NCBI GenBank assembly: GCA_022448645.1
Contig: JAKVBZ010000013.1
Span: forward strand, 1-64,000
Source of the DNA: Pirellulaceae bacterium
GTDB taxonomy: Bacteria > Planctomycetota > Planctomycetia > Pirellulales > Pirellulaceae
DNA length: 64,000 nt
Direction: 5' to 3'
Positions 9,205 through 17,369 of this stretch are shown one piece after another. A model generated the notes under the pieces. That model made no database searches, was not told where the DNA came from, and was given only the letters and a program-made list of their open reading frames with translations. The stretch's first letter is position 1. Every line of letters starts with the position of its first letter. A program made the position numbers and the translations under genes.

Positions 9205-9645
9205 ATGGAAATCAACACGAGCCGATTTGGTTGCGTAGAGATTGAGCCTGGTGACATTTTGTTGTTTCCAGATGGACTGCCAGGCATGGATACCAGCCGT
9301 CATTGGGTGTTGCTTTCCGACGCCCAGAATGAAAGTGTGGGATGGCTACAAAGCACGACGTCCCCAGAAGTGGCACTGGCGGTGGTCAGTCCATGTCGGT
9401 TTGTACCGGATTATCAGGTCAAGGTTTTTCGTAGCGAACTCACTTCGTTGCTCTTGCGGGATGTACAGGAATCGCAGGTGCTAGTGGTTGTCAGTAAGTC
9501 GGGATCGACTTTAACGGTCAATCTTAAAGCACCACTTCTTTTTAACCTTGAGCGTCGTTTAGGGAGGCAAGTTGTGGTCAATGACGACCAGCCATTGCAA
9601 TACGCAATAACTCCCCAAAACGTACAGCTGCGTCGACCTGCGTGA
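9205..9645 (+). CDS. fliW: Flagellar assembly factor FliW
   Basis: FliW binds CsrA allosterically and also binds flagellin; when flagellin is exported, freed FliW releases CsrA from the flagellin mRNA. The family pattern is clear: FPDGLPGMDTSRHWVLLSDA near residues 24-43, the SPEVALAVVSP strand and VNLKAPLLFN near residues 106-115. The 146-aa length is typical. The ATG at 9205 is 62 codons after a long purine-containing leader. It lies directly upstream of csrA and two genes before flagellin, the arrangement expected for this switch. Confidence 0.94.
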   Translation: MEINTSRFGCVEIEPGDILLFPDGLPGMDTSRHWVLLSDAQNESVGWLQSTTSPEVALAVVSPCRFVPDYQVKVFRSELTSLLLRDVQESQVLVVVSKSGSTLTVNLKAPLLFNLERRLGRQVVVNDDQPLQYAITPQNVQLRRPA

Positions 9646-9871
9646 TACAGTCCCTCCGGTCGGTATATCTCTAAAGCCTCTGCGACTTCTGATTAAGTTC
9701 CGCTTGCTTTTCCGATATCTTGAACGTATCCGTTAAGCAGCGGAAAATGCTTGGTTTGTGTGGCGCACTGTCCTTCATTATTTGTGATCGCAGGATTGGC
9801 CATCATATCATAGAAAAACAACTTTCCCGCATTGCGGCTCGAACCATTGAAACAACGTTGAGGAGTGAACG

Positions 9872-10105
9872 ATGCTGGTACTATCGAGACATCGAGATGA
9901 GAGTATCATGATTGGCGACGACGTCGTCGTAACCATCGTCGATATTCGAGGTGACAAAGTTCGCTTGGGTATCGATGCTCCACAGCATATACCGGTACAT
10001 CGCCAAGAAGTATACGAAGCGATTCAACGCGAGAACCGCAAGGCGGCACAGTTGGATCCAGAGGATACAAAGGACGTAGGTAACGCAAAATCGTCAGATT
10101 CGTAA
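9872..10105 (+). CDS. csrA: Translational regulator CsrA
   Basis: Homodimeric RNA-binding protein that blocks ribosome access at GGA motifs. The 77-aa sequence has all CsrA landmarks: MLVLSR at the N-terminus (RNA-contact residues L4 and R6), GDDVVVTIVDI, KVRLGIDAP, and the VHR segment with R44 followed by EVYEAIQ. The C-terminal tail of ~20 acidic residues is the usual variable part. GAGG occurs about nine bases before the ATG. Its position between fliW and flagellin supports a role in flagellin homeostasis. Confidence 0.97.
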   Translation: MLVLSRHRDESIMIGDDVVVTIVDIRGDKVRLGIDAPQHIPVHRQEVYEAIQRENRKAAQLDPEDTKDVGNAKSSDS

Positions 10106-10586
10106 GATTCGATTTTCTCGGGTGTCGCGAACTCGATTTCTTAGTCCAATAGTAGATAGTGGACGTCGCTCGTTGCCCCGCAGTTCATGGTGTAACAAGG
10201 CCTGCGAGTAACATAGCTTGCACAACGATTGGACAAATAGATTCGCTCGGTTGACGTATTGATTTAAGAGGAGGACGTCGCCGGCATGACAGACGTAAGG
10301 GGCTGGTTCAATCTGGTGAGGAGAAGGACGTTCAAAAGATGGATTTGATGAACGGTTTCTCAATAATCATGACTTGTGACGAGCGTTTCTAAAGTCATTC
10401 AGTGCGAAGGCAGACCATTTTTTGCAAAATGATTTGCTTGGCGACGCTAGAAAAGCTATGTTTTCTCGAGGCGAGTAGATAAGCCGGTCTACGAACCAAT
10501 TCTTTTGTTCAAGTGAGCTTTGGCCCCCCGAAATGCAGCTCATGCGACATGAAAACACTTAGGCCTATTTTCAGGAGAGGCACACG
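10106..10586 (+). other. 481-base flagellin leader/intergenic region
   Basis: No convincing gene was seen on either strand. The region carries several GGA trinucleotides (about 10271-10275, 10319-10330 and 10574-10576). The last lies inside AGGAGAGG, the flagellin ribosome-binding site at 10573-10580, which makes it the likely CsrA contact site. A GG-N11-GC sigma-54-like pattern at 10522-10536 has the wrong spacing. A promoter for flagellin must lie here, but I could not place it. Confidence 0.5.
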
Positions 10587-12005
10587 ATGTCACGTGTCAA
10601 TACAAACGTTTCGTCACTCATTGCCCAAAACATTCTTGGTCGATCTAACGCTGACCTCAACACGTCACTGGAACGACTGAGTACTGGTTTGCGAATCAAT
10701 CGTGGGAAAGATGATCCGTCCGGTTTGATTGCGAGCGAAAACCTACGCAGTGATATTGTCAGTGTGAAAGCTGCCATCTCGAATAGCCAACGTGCCAACC
10801 ATGTGATGGCTACTGCAGATAGCGCTCTTAGCGAAGTGAGTTCTCTGTTGAACGATATCCGAGGGTTGGTGACGGAATCTGCCAACGACGGTGGTTTGAC
10901 GGCCGAGGAAGTTGCGGCAAACCAGTTGCAGGTCGACTCCTCGCTGGAAGCATTGAACCGAATCGCACAGACGACTTCATTCCAAGGTCGAAAACTATTG
11001 GACGGTAGTTTAGACTTCATCACCACGGCTGGAACAAATTTTGGTCAGATCAACGACCTGCAAATTCAGCAGGCCAATTTGGGTGCGACAGGACAAATGA
11101 GCCTTGATATCTCGGTTACCTCAACGGCAACACAGGCTCAGGTTGACGTGACCAGCATTTCTCTGGGAGGAGTTACCCACGACGTGGTATTCCAATTGTC
11201 TGGAGCTTCGGGATCTGATGTGTTTGAATTTGAGGCCGGGGCTACCATTGATGAGATCACGACGGCTGTCAACTTGCAAAGTGACGCTACGGGTGTTCAG
11301 GCAACAGCTAACGGGACGACTTTGGAACTGAGTTCGACAGCTTACGGTAGTGATGCTTATGTCGATATTCAGATTATCGAAGAAAACCCGGTGGGAACGT
11401 TCACGAGTGTGTTGGGTCAAAAGGCGCGTGATGCTGGCACCGACATTGTCGCGAAAGTGAACGGAACGTCTGCGAACGGAGCGGGGAACACGCTGGGAAT
11501 CAATTCAGCGACGTTGGACCTAGAAATCGACGTTTCAGCTGGATTTACTGGTTCGATCGACTTCAACATTATGGGTGGAGGTGCACTCTTCCAGCTTGGT
11601 CCAGATGTTGTTGCAAACCAACAAGCTCGTATAGGAATCGGTAGTGTAAACACGGCGCGTTTGGGTGGAGTATCGGGCAAGCTGTTCCAGTTAGGCTCCG
11701 GAAAGACCTCCAGCTTGTCAGCGGACCCCTTGAGTGCCGCAAATATTGTGAACGAGGCCATTGACCAAGTGACGTCACTACGTGGTCGCTTGGGGGCATT
11801 CCAGAAAACGACCGTCGACACAAATCTTCGTTCATTGAACGATGCCTTAGTGAACCTGACCGATGCAGAAAGTGCTATCAGAGATGCCGATTTCGCGTCC
11901 GAAACAGCTGCTTTGACACGGGCTCAGGTCCTGGTGCAAGCAGGTACGTCGGTCCTGGCGATCGCCAACTCAAATCCGCAAAACGTTCTGTCCCTGTTGC
12001 GATAA
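10587..12005 (+). CDS. fliC: Flagellin
   Basis: Major filament subunit, exported by the flagellar type III system. N-terminal D0/D1 begins MSRVNTNVSSLIAQNIL and includes LERLSTGLRINRGKDDPSGL at about residues 28-47. C-terminal D1/D0 includes DAESAIRDADFASETAALTR and ends SNPQNVLSLLR. The 472-aa length is moderate. The variable centre (about 175-390) is a beta-rich insert with a flagellin IN-like segment (FEFEAGATIDEITTAV). A strong SD AGGAGAGG precedes the ATG by six bases. A rho-independent terminator follows the stop, so the gene is probably a single transcription unit regulated by FliW/CsrA. Confidence 0.97.
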   Translation: MSRVNTNVSSLIAQNILGRSNADLNTSLERLSTGLRINRGKDDPSGLIASENLRSDIVSVKAAISNSQRANHVMATADSALSEVSSLLNDIRGLVTESANDGGLTAEEVAANQLQVDSSLEALNRIAQTTSFQGRKLLDGSLDFITTAGTNFGQINDLQIQQANLGATGQMSLDISVTSTATQAQVDVTSISLGGVTHDVVFQLSGASGSDVFEFEAGATIDEITTAVNLQSDATGVQATANGTTLELSSTAYGSDAYVDIQIIEENPVGTFTSVLGQKARDAGTDIVAKVNGTSANGAGNTLGINSATLDLEIDVSAGFTGSIDFNIMGGGALFQLGPDVVANQQARIGIGSVNTARLGGVSGKLFQLGSGKTSSLSADPLSAANIVNEAIDQVTSLRGRLGAFQKTTVDTNLRSLNDALVNLTDAESAIRDADFASETAALTRAQVLVQAGTSVLAIANSNPQNVLSLLR

Positions 12006-12037
12006 AACCGCTAGCAAAGCAGCATGATTCATCCACA

Positions 12038-12072
12038 GCCCGCCTCACCCCAAAGGAGGCGGGCTTGTTTTG
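12038..12072 (+). terminator. Rho-independent terminator after flagellin
   Basis: A perfect 9-bp stem GCCCGCCTC (12038-12046) pairs with GAGGCGGGC (12056-12064) across a 9-base loop and is followed by ttgttttg. It begins 33 bases after the flagellin stop. Confidence 0.9.
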
Positions 12073-12170
12073 TAATAACCTCTGACTGTGTAGGGACTTG
12101 GCACGGTTTTCTTCGTCTCGGGACCGTCACGTGACCGATATCTATTCTGGAGGAACTTAGGGTAGCCTAG

Positions 12171-15065
12171 GTGGTTTACATAGTGACTTCCAACGACGCC
12201 GAACGTGGATCGACGCCGCTGACCAAAGTCCCCAATTCGCAGTCCGATCAGAGAGATTTCACGTGTTCTATGGGGCAGATTCAGTCCAATATCGGAGTGA
12301 TCACTGGGTTTCCTATCGCTGACACCGTAGACCAGTTGATGGCCATTTCAGCGCGCCCTCGCGATCTCGCAGTGGCCCGTCGTGAGGATTTCACCTCAGA
12401 ACAAATGGCGATTACCCAATTGACGTCGCTGTTAGTGAACTTTCAAGGAGCTGTGAACACGCTGAGTGATACCACGATTTTTGAAGCCAAGAAGGTAACG
12501 TCGTCCAACGAAAGTCTGTTGACGGCGGCCGTGTCCAGTTCGGGAACGCCGACCGATGGAAGTTATCTGTTGACCCCGGTGCGGCAAGCTCGTGGTCAGC
12601 AGTTTCTCAGTCGTTCAATGGTGGACAAGGAACAACCGCTGGGTATCGGAACCCTGACCCTGCAAGATGGCGGATTTTTAGATCGTGGCCTCAATCTCGC
12701 TACACTCAATGAAGGTACTGGTGTGGCTCGAGGTTGGGTTCGTGTGACAGACGGAACGGGTGCGAGAACGATCATCGACTTGCGTTTTGCTCAGACCGTG
12801 GATGACGTTATTGAAACCTTCAACTCGAATACGACGGTGAATGTAACGATTGCCGCAGATCGCGACCGTTTTCGATTGACAGACCATACAGGATCCACCA
12901 CAAGTCACCTGAAAGTCGAGGAAGTGGGCGGTGGTAGTACCGCGGCCGATTTGGGATTAGCCAGTATCGACCTCGATCTGGCGATGGTTACGGATGTGGG
13001 CGGACGAAATGTTGTACAGCTGTACGACGGTTTAGCGCTGAGTCAGCTGAATGACGGCAACGGAGTTTACGTGAACGATGGAGTCGACGACCTGCGAGTA
13101 TCCTTTCGGGACGGCAGCGCCGATCTTGATATTGATCTCACAACGGAGTCCACCCTAGGGGAGGTGCTCCAGACACTGAACGCGGCAGATCCGACCCGGT
13201 TAACCGCCCAGATCAGTGTAGATCGTCTGCACATTGAGCTAAGCGATCTAACAACCGGTGGAAACACCTTAACGGTGGCGAGCCTGTATGGTGGGACGAC
13301 CGCAGAAAACTTAGGCATTGCCACGAGTGACCTTGACGCAGACGGCGTGATCACGAGTAGCCGACTACATGCCGGTCTAAAAGATGTGTTGCTCCACAGT
13401 CTTAAGGGTGGGTCAGGATTGGGGACCTTGGGAACGCTTGATCTGACAGATCGTAGTGGAGTCAATACTACGGTTGATCTGTCGAGCGCGGAGACGCTTC
13501 AGGAGATCATTCGCACCATAAACGATGCAACCAATGACATGGAAGTTTCTATTGTCGTCCGGGTGAACGACGCAGGTAACGGAATCGTTCTGCTCGATAC
13601 GAGTGGAGGGTCGGGAAACCTGACTGTGGCCAATGGTGATATCAACAACACCGCTGACGTTTTAGGAATTACGGTTAATGCGACTCAAAATTCGGTCAAT
13701 GGTGGGACTTTGAATTTGAAAACGGTTAGCCGGGCCACGCCCTTAGCGTTGCTTAACAATGAACAGGGAGTGGAGGCAGGTTCTTTTATCATCACGGACA
13801 GTGACGGCGTTGAGGCGGCTATCAAACTGGATGATGAGAACGACCCTATTACAACGGTTGGCAAGTTAGTTGACGCGATAAATGCGAAGAGCATTGCTGT
13901 GGATGCTCAAATGAATGACACCGGCGATGGAATTGTATTGATTGATCGTGCTGGTGGTTTCGGTGAGTTGTCAGTTCGTGAAGTTAACGGCGATACAGCA
14001 GCTGATCTGGGAATCTTAGGGACGGCGACGACACAGCAGGTTGGCATCGAAACTGTAGAAGCGTTGAATGGATCAAGTCGAGTCACGGTTGCAATCGACG
14101 CAGATGACACCCTCGACGACTTGGTGAAAAGTATTAACGATGCCGATTCTCGAGTGAATGCTGCATTGGTATTCGACGGTTCGGGCTATCGACTTTCTGT
14201 GGTGAGTAAGGAACCAGGGCCCCAAGGCGAGGTGCTTATTGATGCGAGTCAGACTGGACTGGCCTTGCAGGAAATGGTTCAAGCGAAAGACGCCTTATTG
14301 GCCTTTGGTCCACCAGGTCTTGCCGGTTCGTCGATCTTGATTTCGTCACCCAGTAATAGATTATCTAGCTTTGTGGACGGTTTGGACATTACGTTGGAGT
14401 CAGCTGCCGATGAGGTCGTCACGATTGATGTCGAAGCAACCGAGGACAGTTTGGTCGAGGCTGTGGATGTTTTTATTGATGCCTACAATGCCGTTGTTGA
14501 ACACATTGACTCTGCGACGTTTTTTAACGAAGTCGAGAATACGACGGGTGTGTTATTCGGATCGTCAGAAGTGCTCCGGGTCGAAAGCGAACTAGCAAAT
14601 TTAGCGACTTCGTCATTTTATGGGTTGGGGGATTTTCAGTCGTTGGAACAGGTGGGTATTGAGATTAACGACCAGGGTAAGTTAAGCCTGGATCGCGAAA
14701 AATTGTCACAGGCACTGCTCGATGACCCAGAGGCTTTGAGGACGTTTTTTAGTAAGGAAGCGGAGGCATTAGATCCAGCCGTCGGTGTTTTTGGGGAATT
14801 CGACGCATTGATCGAATCACTCGCCGGCTCCGGCAACTCGCTGCTAGCCAACCGTTCGGAAACGCTTGCGAAAAAAATCGAAAACACGAATGATCGAATT
14901 AAGTTGTTAAACACACGGCTCGACACAGAACGCATATTATTGCTGAATCGATTCATTCAGATGGAATCTATTGTAGCACAACTGCAACATAGTTTGTCCG
15001 CGTTGAACTCGTTGTCGATGGTGGCTTCACGGACGAATGTATCGTTAGGTTCGTTGTTGGTCTGA
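12171..15065 (+). CDS. fliD: Filament cap protein FliD (HAP2), enlarged
   Basis: FliD caps the filament and folds incoming flagellin. The conserved N-terminus (SNIGVITGFPIADTVDQLMA) starts at about residue 38, and the C-terminal block runs from DSLVEAVDVFIDAYNAVVEHI to RFIQMESIVAQLQHSLSALN. The reading frame opens with GTG at 12171 (GGAGG 17 bases upstream); ATG at 12270 gives a 931-aa protein with the usual FliD start and is the likelier start. Typical FliD is 450-700 aa. The extra length is four IN modules starting near residues 178, 291, 410 and 527, spaced 113-119 residues, each ending in a TA-x-x-LGI motif, plus a partial fifth near 636. Confidence 0.94.
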   Translation: MVYIVTSNDAERGSTPLTKVPNSQSDQRDFTCSMGQIQSNIGVITGFPIADTVDQLMAISARPRDLAVARREDFTSEQMAITQLTSLLVNFQGAVNTLSDTTIFEAKKVTSSNESLLTAAVSSSGTPTDGSYLLTPVRQARGQQFLSRSMVDKEQPLGIGTLTLQDGGFLDRGLNLATLNEGTGVARGWVRVTDGTGARTIIDLRFAQTVDDVIETFNSNTTVNVTIAADRDRFRLTDHTGSTTSHLKVEEVGGGSTAADLGLASIDLDLAMVTDVGGRNVVQLYDGLALSQLNDGNGVYVNDGVDDLRVSFRDGSADLDIDLTTESTLGEVLQTLNAADPTRLTAQISVDRLHIELSDLTTGGNTLTVASLYGGTTAENLGIATSDLDADGVITSSRLHAGLKDVLLHSLKGGSGLGTLGTLDLTDRSGVNTTVDLSSAETLQEIIRTINDATNDMEVSIVVRVNDAGNGIVLLDTSGGSGNLTVANGDINNTADVLGITVNATQNSVNGGTLNLKTVSRATPLALLNNEQGVEAGSFIITDSDGVEAAIKLDDENDPITTVGKLVDAINAKSIAVDAQMNDTGDGIVLIDRAGGFGELSVREVNGDTAADLGILGTATTQQVGIETVEALNGSSRVTVAIDADDTLDDLVKSINDADSRVNAALVFDGSGYRLSVVSKEPGPQGEVLIDASQTGLALQEMVQAKDALLAFGPPGLAGSSILISSPSNRLSSFVDGLDITLESAADEVVTIDVEATEDSLVEAVDVFIDAYNAVVEHIDSATFFNEVENTTGVLFGSSEVLRVESELANLATSSFYGLGDFQSLEQVGIEINDQGKLSLDREKLSQALLDDPEALRTFFSKEAEALDPAVGVFGEFDALIESLAGSGNSLLANRSETLAKKIENTNDRIKLLNTRLDTERILLLNRFIQMESIVAQLQHSLSALNSLSMVASRTNVSLGSLLV

Positions 15066-15136
15066 TAAGGACAGGCCACGCGATAACGCGTCATATAGAA
15101 CTTATTTGTGATGGATGATACGGAGGTTGATGATTC

Positions 15137-15676
15137 ATGGATCGCACTGCCCAAAACGCGTATCTGGAAGCCCAAGCCAACACGGCGACTCCACAAAAGT
15201 TGCGGCTGATGCTTATTGACGGTGGGTTGCGCTTCGCAAGACAAACATTGGATCACTGGGAAAATGGATGTGATTCGGAGGCGCGAGAAGCGTGTCGACG
15301 TTGTCGTGATGTACTGTTGGAATTGCTGAGTTCCTTGAAAACAGAGAAATCCGACATCGCCAATCAAATGGCCGATGTGTATTTATTCTTGGTGCGAACA
15401 ATCACGCAGGCCGAGGTTGACGGAGATCCACTGTGGGTGGACAAGGTGATTAGGGTGTTGGAAGTGGAACGTGGTACTTGGCAGGAACTTTGCAACAAGT
15501 ATCCCAATACGGTAGTTCCGCCAGAAGCACGAGAAGTCAAAGTTACTGGCTTGGAGGTGACTCTGCCGAAGGATGATTTTCCTCACCGCCGAACTGGTGA
15601 TCGGAGTTATCCGGCGTCTGGCAACCCGTATGTGGACCCAGGCTCGTCTTCTAAGGGCCTCTCTCTAGACGGTTGA
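15137..15676 (+). CDS. fliS: Flagellin export chaperone FliS
   Basis: Cytoplasmic chaperone that binds the disordered C-terminus of flagellin. The N-terminal YLEAQANTATPQKLRLMLIDGG matches the FliS pattern (Y-x-x-x-x-V-x-T-A-x-P-x-x-L-I-x-M-L-Y-D-G). Four helices follow within ~125 residues. The 179-aa protein has an extra ~50-residue tail rich in Pro, Ser and Gly that is absent from short FliS proteins. The ATG at 15137 is preceded by GGAGG (15121-15125). It directly follows fliD, the canonical order. Confidence 0.92.
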   Translation: MDRTAQNAYLEAQANTATPQKLRLMLIDGGLRFARQTLDHWENGCDSEAREACRRCRDVLLELLSSLKTEKSDIANQMADVYLFLVRTITQAEVDGDPLWVDKVIRVLEVERGTWQELCNKYPNTVVPPEAREVKVTGLEVTLPKDDFPHRRTGDRSYPASGNPYVDPGSSSKGLSLDG

Positions 15677-15880
15677 AAACTGTGTCAGTGGTCAACAGTT
15701 TTTGTCATGGCAGCGATTTTGGTTGGTATTCCGTGTCTTCGGGTGGGGGTGGTTGCCATCTCGGCGGGAATCCGGGATGATGTCATCTTGAAAGGCAGTG
15801 GGAGCGGTGGCAAGGCTGGTAACTTGTTGCGCCGCGTGTACCTGGCACTGATTGTTGTACATGTTGAGGAGGATACTTCA

Positions 15881-16738
15881 TTGACCACGACGCAGCAGCT
15901 AATTCGAGTTGGTCACAGTCCGGATCCGGACGATGCGTTCATGTTTCATGCGCTTGCTAATGGACATGTAGAAACGGGTGAATATCGTTTTGAGCACGAA
16001 TTGGTTGATATTGAAATGCTCAATCAGAGGGCATTTTCGGGGGAATTGGAGTTAACCGCCATCAGTGTTCATGCTTATGCGCATTTGGCGGATAAATATA
16101 TTTTGTGTTCTTGTGGGGCGAGCATGGGGGATCAGTATGGCCCTATGGTCGTTACTCGAGAACCGTGCGAGGTCACGGATTTGGTGTCCAAGACAATCGC
16201 AGTGCCAGGGACATTGACATCTGCTTACTTGGCACTTCGATTGTGTCTCCAGGCGGATTTCGATTTCGTCGTAGTGCCTTTTGACGAAATTATTGCTTCC
16301 ACGGTTCGTGGTTCTTACAACAATCAAAGAGTGGACGCTGGATTGATCATTCACGAGGGACAATTGACGTACGGCGATCAGGATTTGCAGCTTGTTGTTG
16401 ACTTGGGGAAATGGTGGTACGAGGAGACGAGCTTGCCTTTGCCGTTAGGTGCGAACGCTCTGAGGAGAGACTTGGGGACGTCGGTACATGAAACGGTGGA
16501 ACGCTTATTGAAGCAGAGTATTCAATACGCATTAGATCATCGTCAGGAAGCTTTGGAGTATGCCTTGCAGTTCGGGCGAGATTTAGACCGAAATAAGGCA
16601 GATCAATTTGTAGGCATGTATGTAAATGATTGGACGCTTGATTTCGGCGAACGGGGCAAGCAAGCCGTGAATGAACTCTTGAGACGAGGATATCAGAGTG
16701 GAGTCATTCGCGATTTGGTAGAAGCCGAGTTTGTTTGA
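15881..16738 (+). CDS. mqnD: MqnD-like 1,4-dihydroxy-6-naphthoate synthase
   Basis: Periplasmic-binding-protein-like enzyme of the futalosine menaquinone pathway, converting cyclic dehypoxanthinyl futalosine to dihydroxynaphthoate. The diagnostic opening VGHSPDPDDAFMFHALANG matches the MqnD S-P-C-P-N-D-T-F-x-F-H pattern with substitutions. LTAISVHAYAHLADKYILCSCGASMG and the GLIIHEGQLTY segment also fit. The frame is open from 15707, but TTG at 15881 has an exact GAGGAGG (15866-15872) eight bases upstream and places the motif at the N-terminus, giving 285 aa. MqnA/MqnD are paralogous, so MqnA is a lesser alternative. Other pathway genes are not in the window. Confidence 0.85.
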   Translation: MTTTQQLIRVGHSPDPDDAFMFHALANGHVETGEYRFEHELVDIEMLNQRAFSGELELTAISVHAYAHLADKYILCSCGASMGDQYGPMVVTREPCEVTDLVSKTIAVPGTLTSAYLALRLCLQADFDFVVVPFDEIIASTVRGSYNNQRVDAGLIIHEGQLTYGDQDLQLVVDLGKWWYEETSLPLPLGANALRRDLGTSVHETVERLLKQSIQYALDHRQEALEYALQFGRDLDRNKADQFVGMYVNDWTLDFGERGKQAVNELLRRGYQSGVIRDLVEAEFV

Positions 16739-17010
16739 TGAATACGGATGAATTGCGTCGTCCTGAACCACCGAAGCCTCATCGCACGATCCTGTCGATA
16801 TTTCTAGCGTTCGTCTTGTTCGCGATAGTGTCTGCCGTGTTATTCTTTCTGACACTTGGTTCATTCGGTCAAGTATTTGTAATCGGCGGAGTGATTCTAA
16901 TGGTAATTGGATTTCATTATGTCGTTTGGGGATGGTGGTTGGGAAGAATCATCCGAGAAGAAGAGGGCCAGTCAAACGAATCGACGGACCAAAACAGCAC
17001 TCATTCCTGA
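16738..17010 (+). CDS. Small two-helix membrane protein, unknown function
   Basis: A 90-aa protein with two hydrophobic helices at about residues 17-40 and 45-67, a basic proline-containing N-terminus and an acidic Ser/Thr/Asn tail. The ATG at 16738 shares one base with the mqnD stop (TGATG), so translation is probably coupled. I recognise no family. Short two-helix proteins after menaquinone genes are common but have no assigned role; the coupling alone suggests co-expression with mqnD. Confidence 0.7.
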   Translation: MNTDELRRPEPPKPHRTILSIFLAFVLFAIVSAVLFFLTLGSFGQVFVIGGVILMVIGFHYVVWGWWLGRIIREEEGQSNESTDQNSTHS

Positions 17011-17369
17011 AACGGTATGAGGAATCCGTTTACGATAGAAAACGAGAGGCTGTGACCGCTCTGAAACGATGCATGGGTTCTGGCTCTAATAGAAGAAGAC
17101 AATTGATTCGGTGAGTTCAGTGGCTGGAGTCTTAGCGCAAGGGACGAGCGTCGAGTCTTCTGGGCCGAGATCTGGTAGCTCCCCACGCTGGACTGCAGCC
17201 ACCAGGGAATTCAATGGTCATGTACCAGTAGTAGCCGTTTCAAATGTCTTTCTTGGGAAGACGAAGCTCCAGCAAGATACTTGCCGTTGCCGCTGACAGC
17301 TTGAAAGAAGTCTTGGCCTTTCGTTTGCGAAATCGTGTTTAGCGTCATACTAGCTAATCACCTCTTAAG
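17011..17369. other. 359-base intergenic gap between convergent genes
   Basis: Lies between the small membrane protein (plus) and the phosphohexomutase (minus). Both-strand reading frames here are short, with composition unlike the neighbours. No clear terminator, tRNA or repeat was seen. Confidence 0.4.

Noticed and set aside
9674..9718. Sigma-28-like TAAG/TCCGATAT before csrA
   Set aside because: The -10-like part is good, but the spacer is 13 instead of 15 bases, and FliA promoters tolerate little change.
10522..10536. Sigma-54-like GG...GC pattern before flagellin
   Set aside because: GG and GC are separated by 11 bases rather than the required 10, and the flanking consensus is poor.
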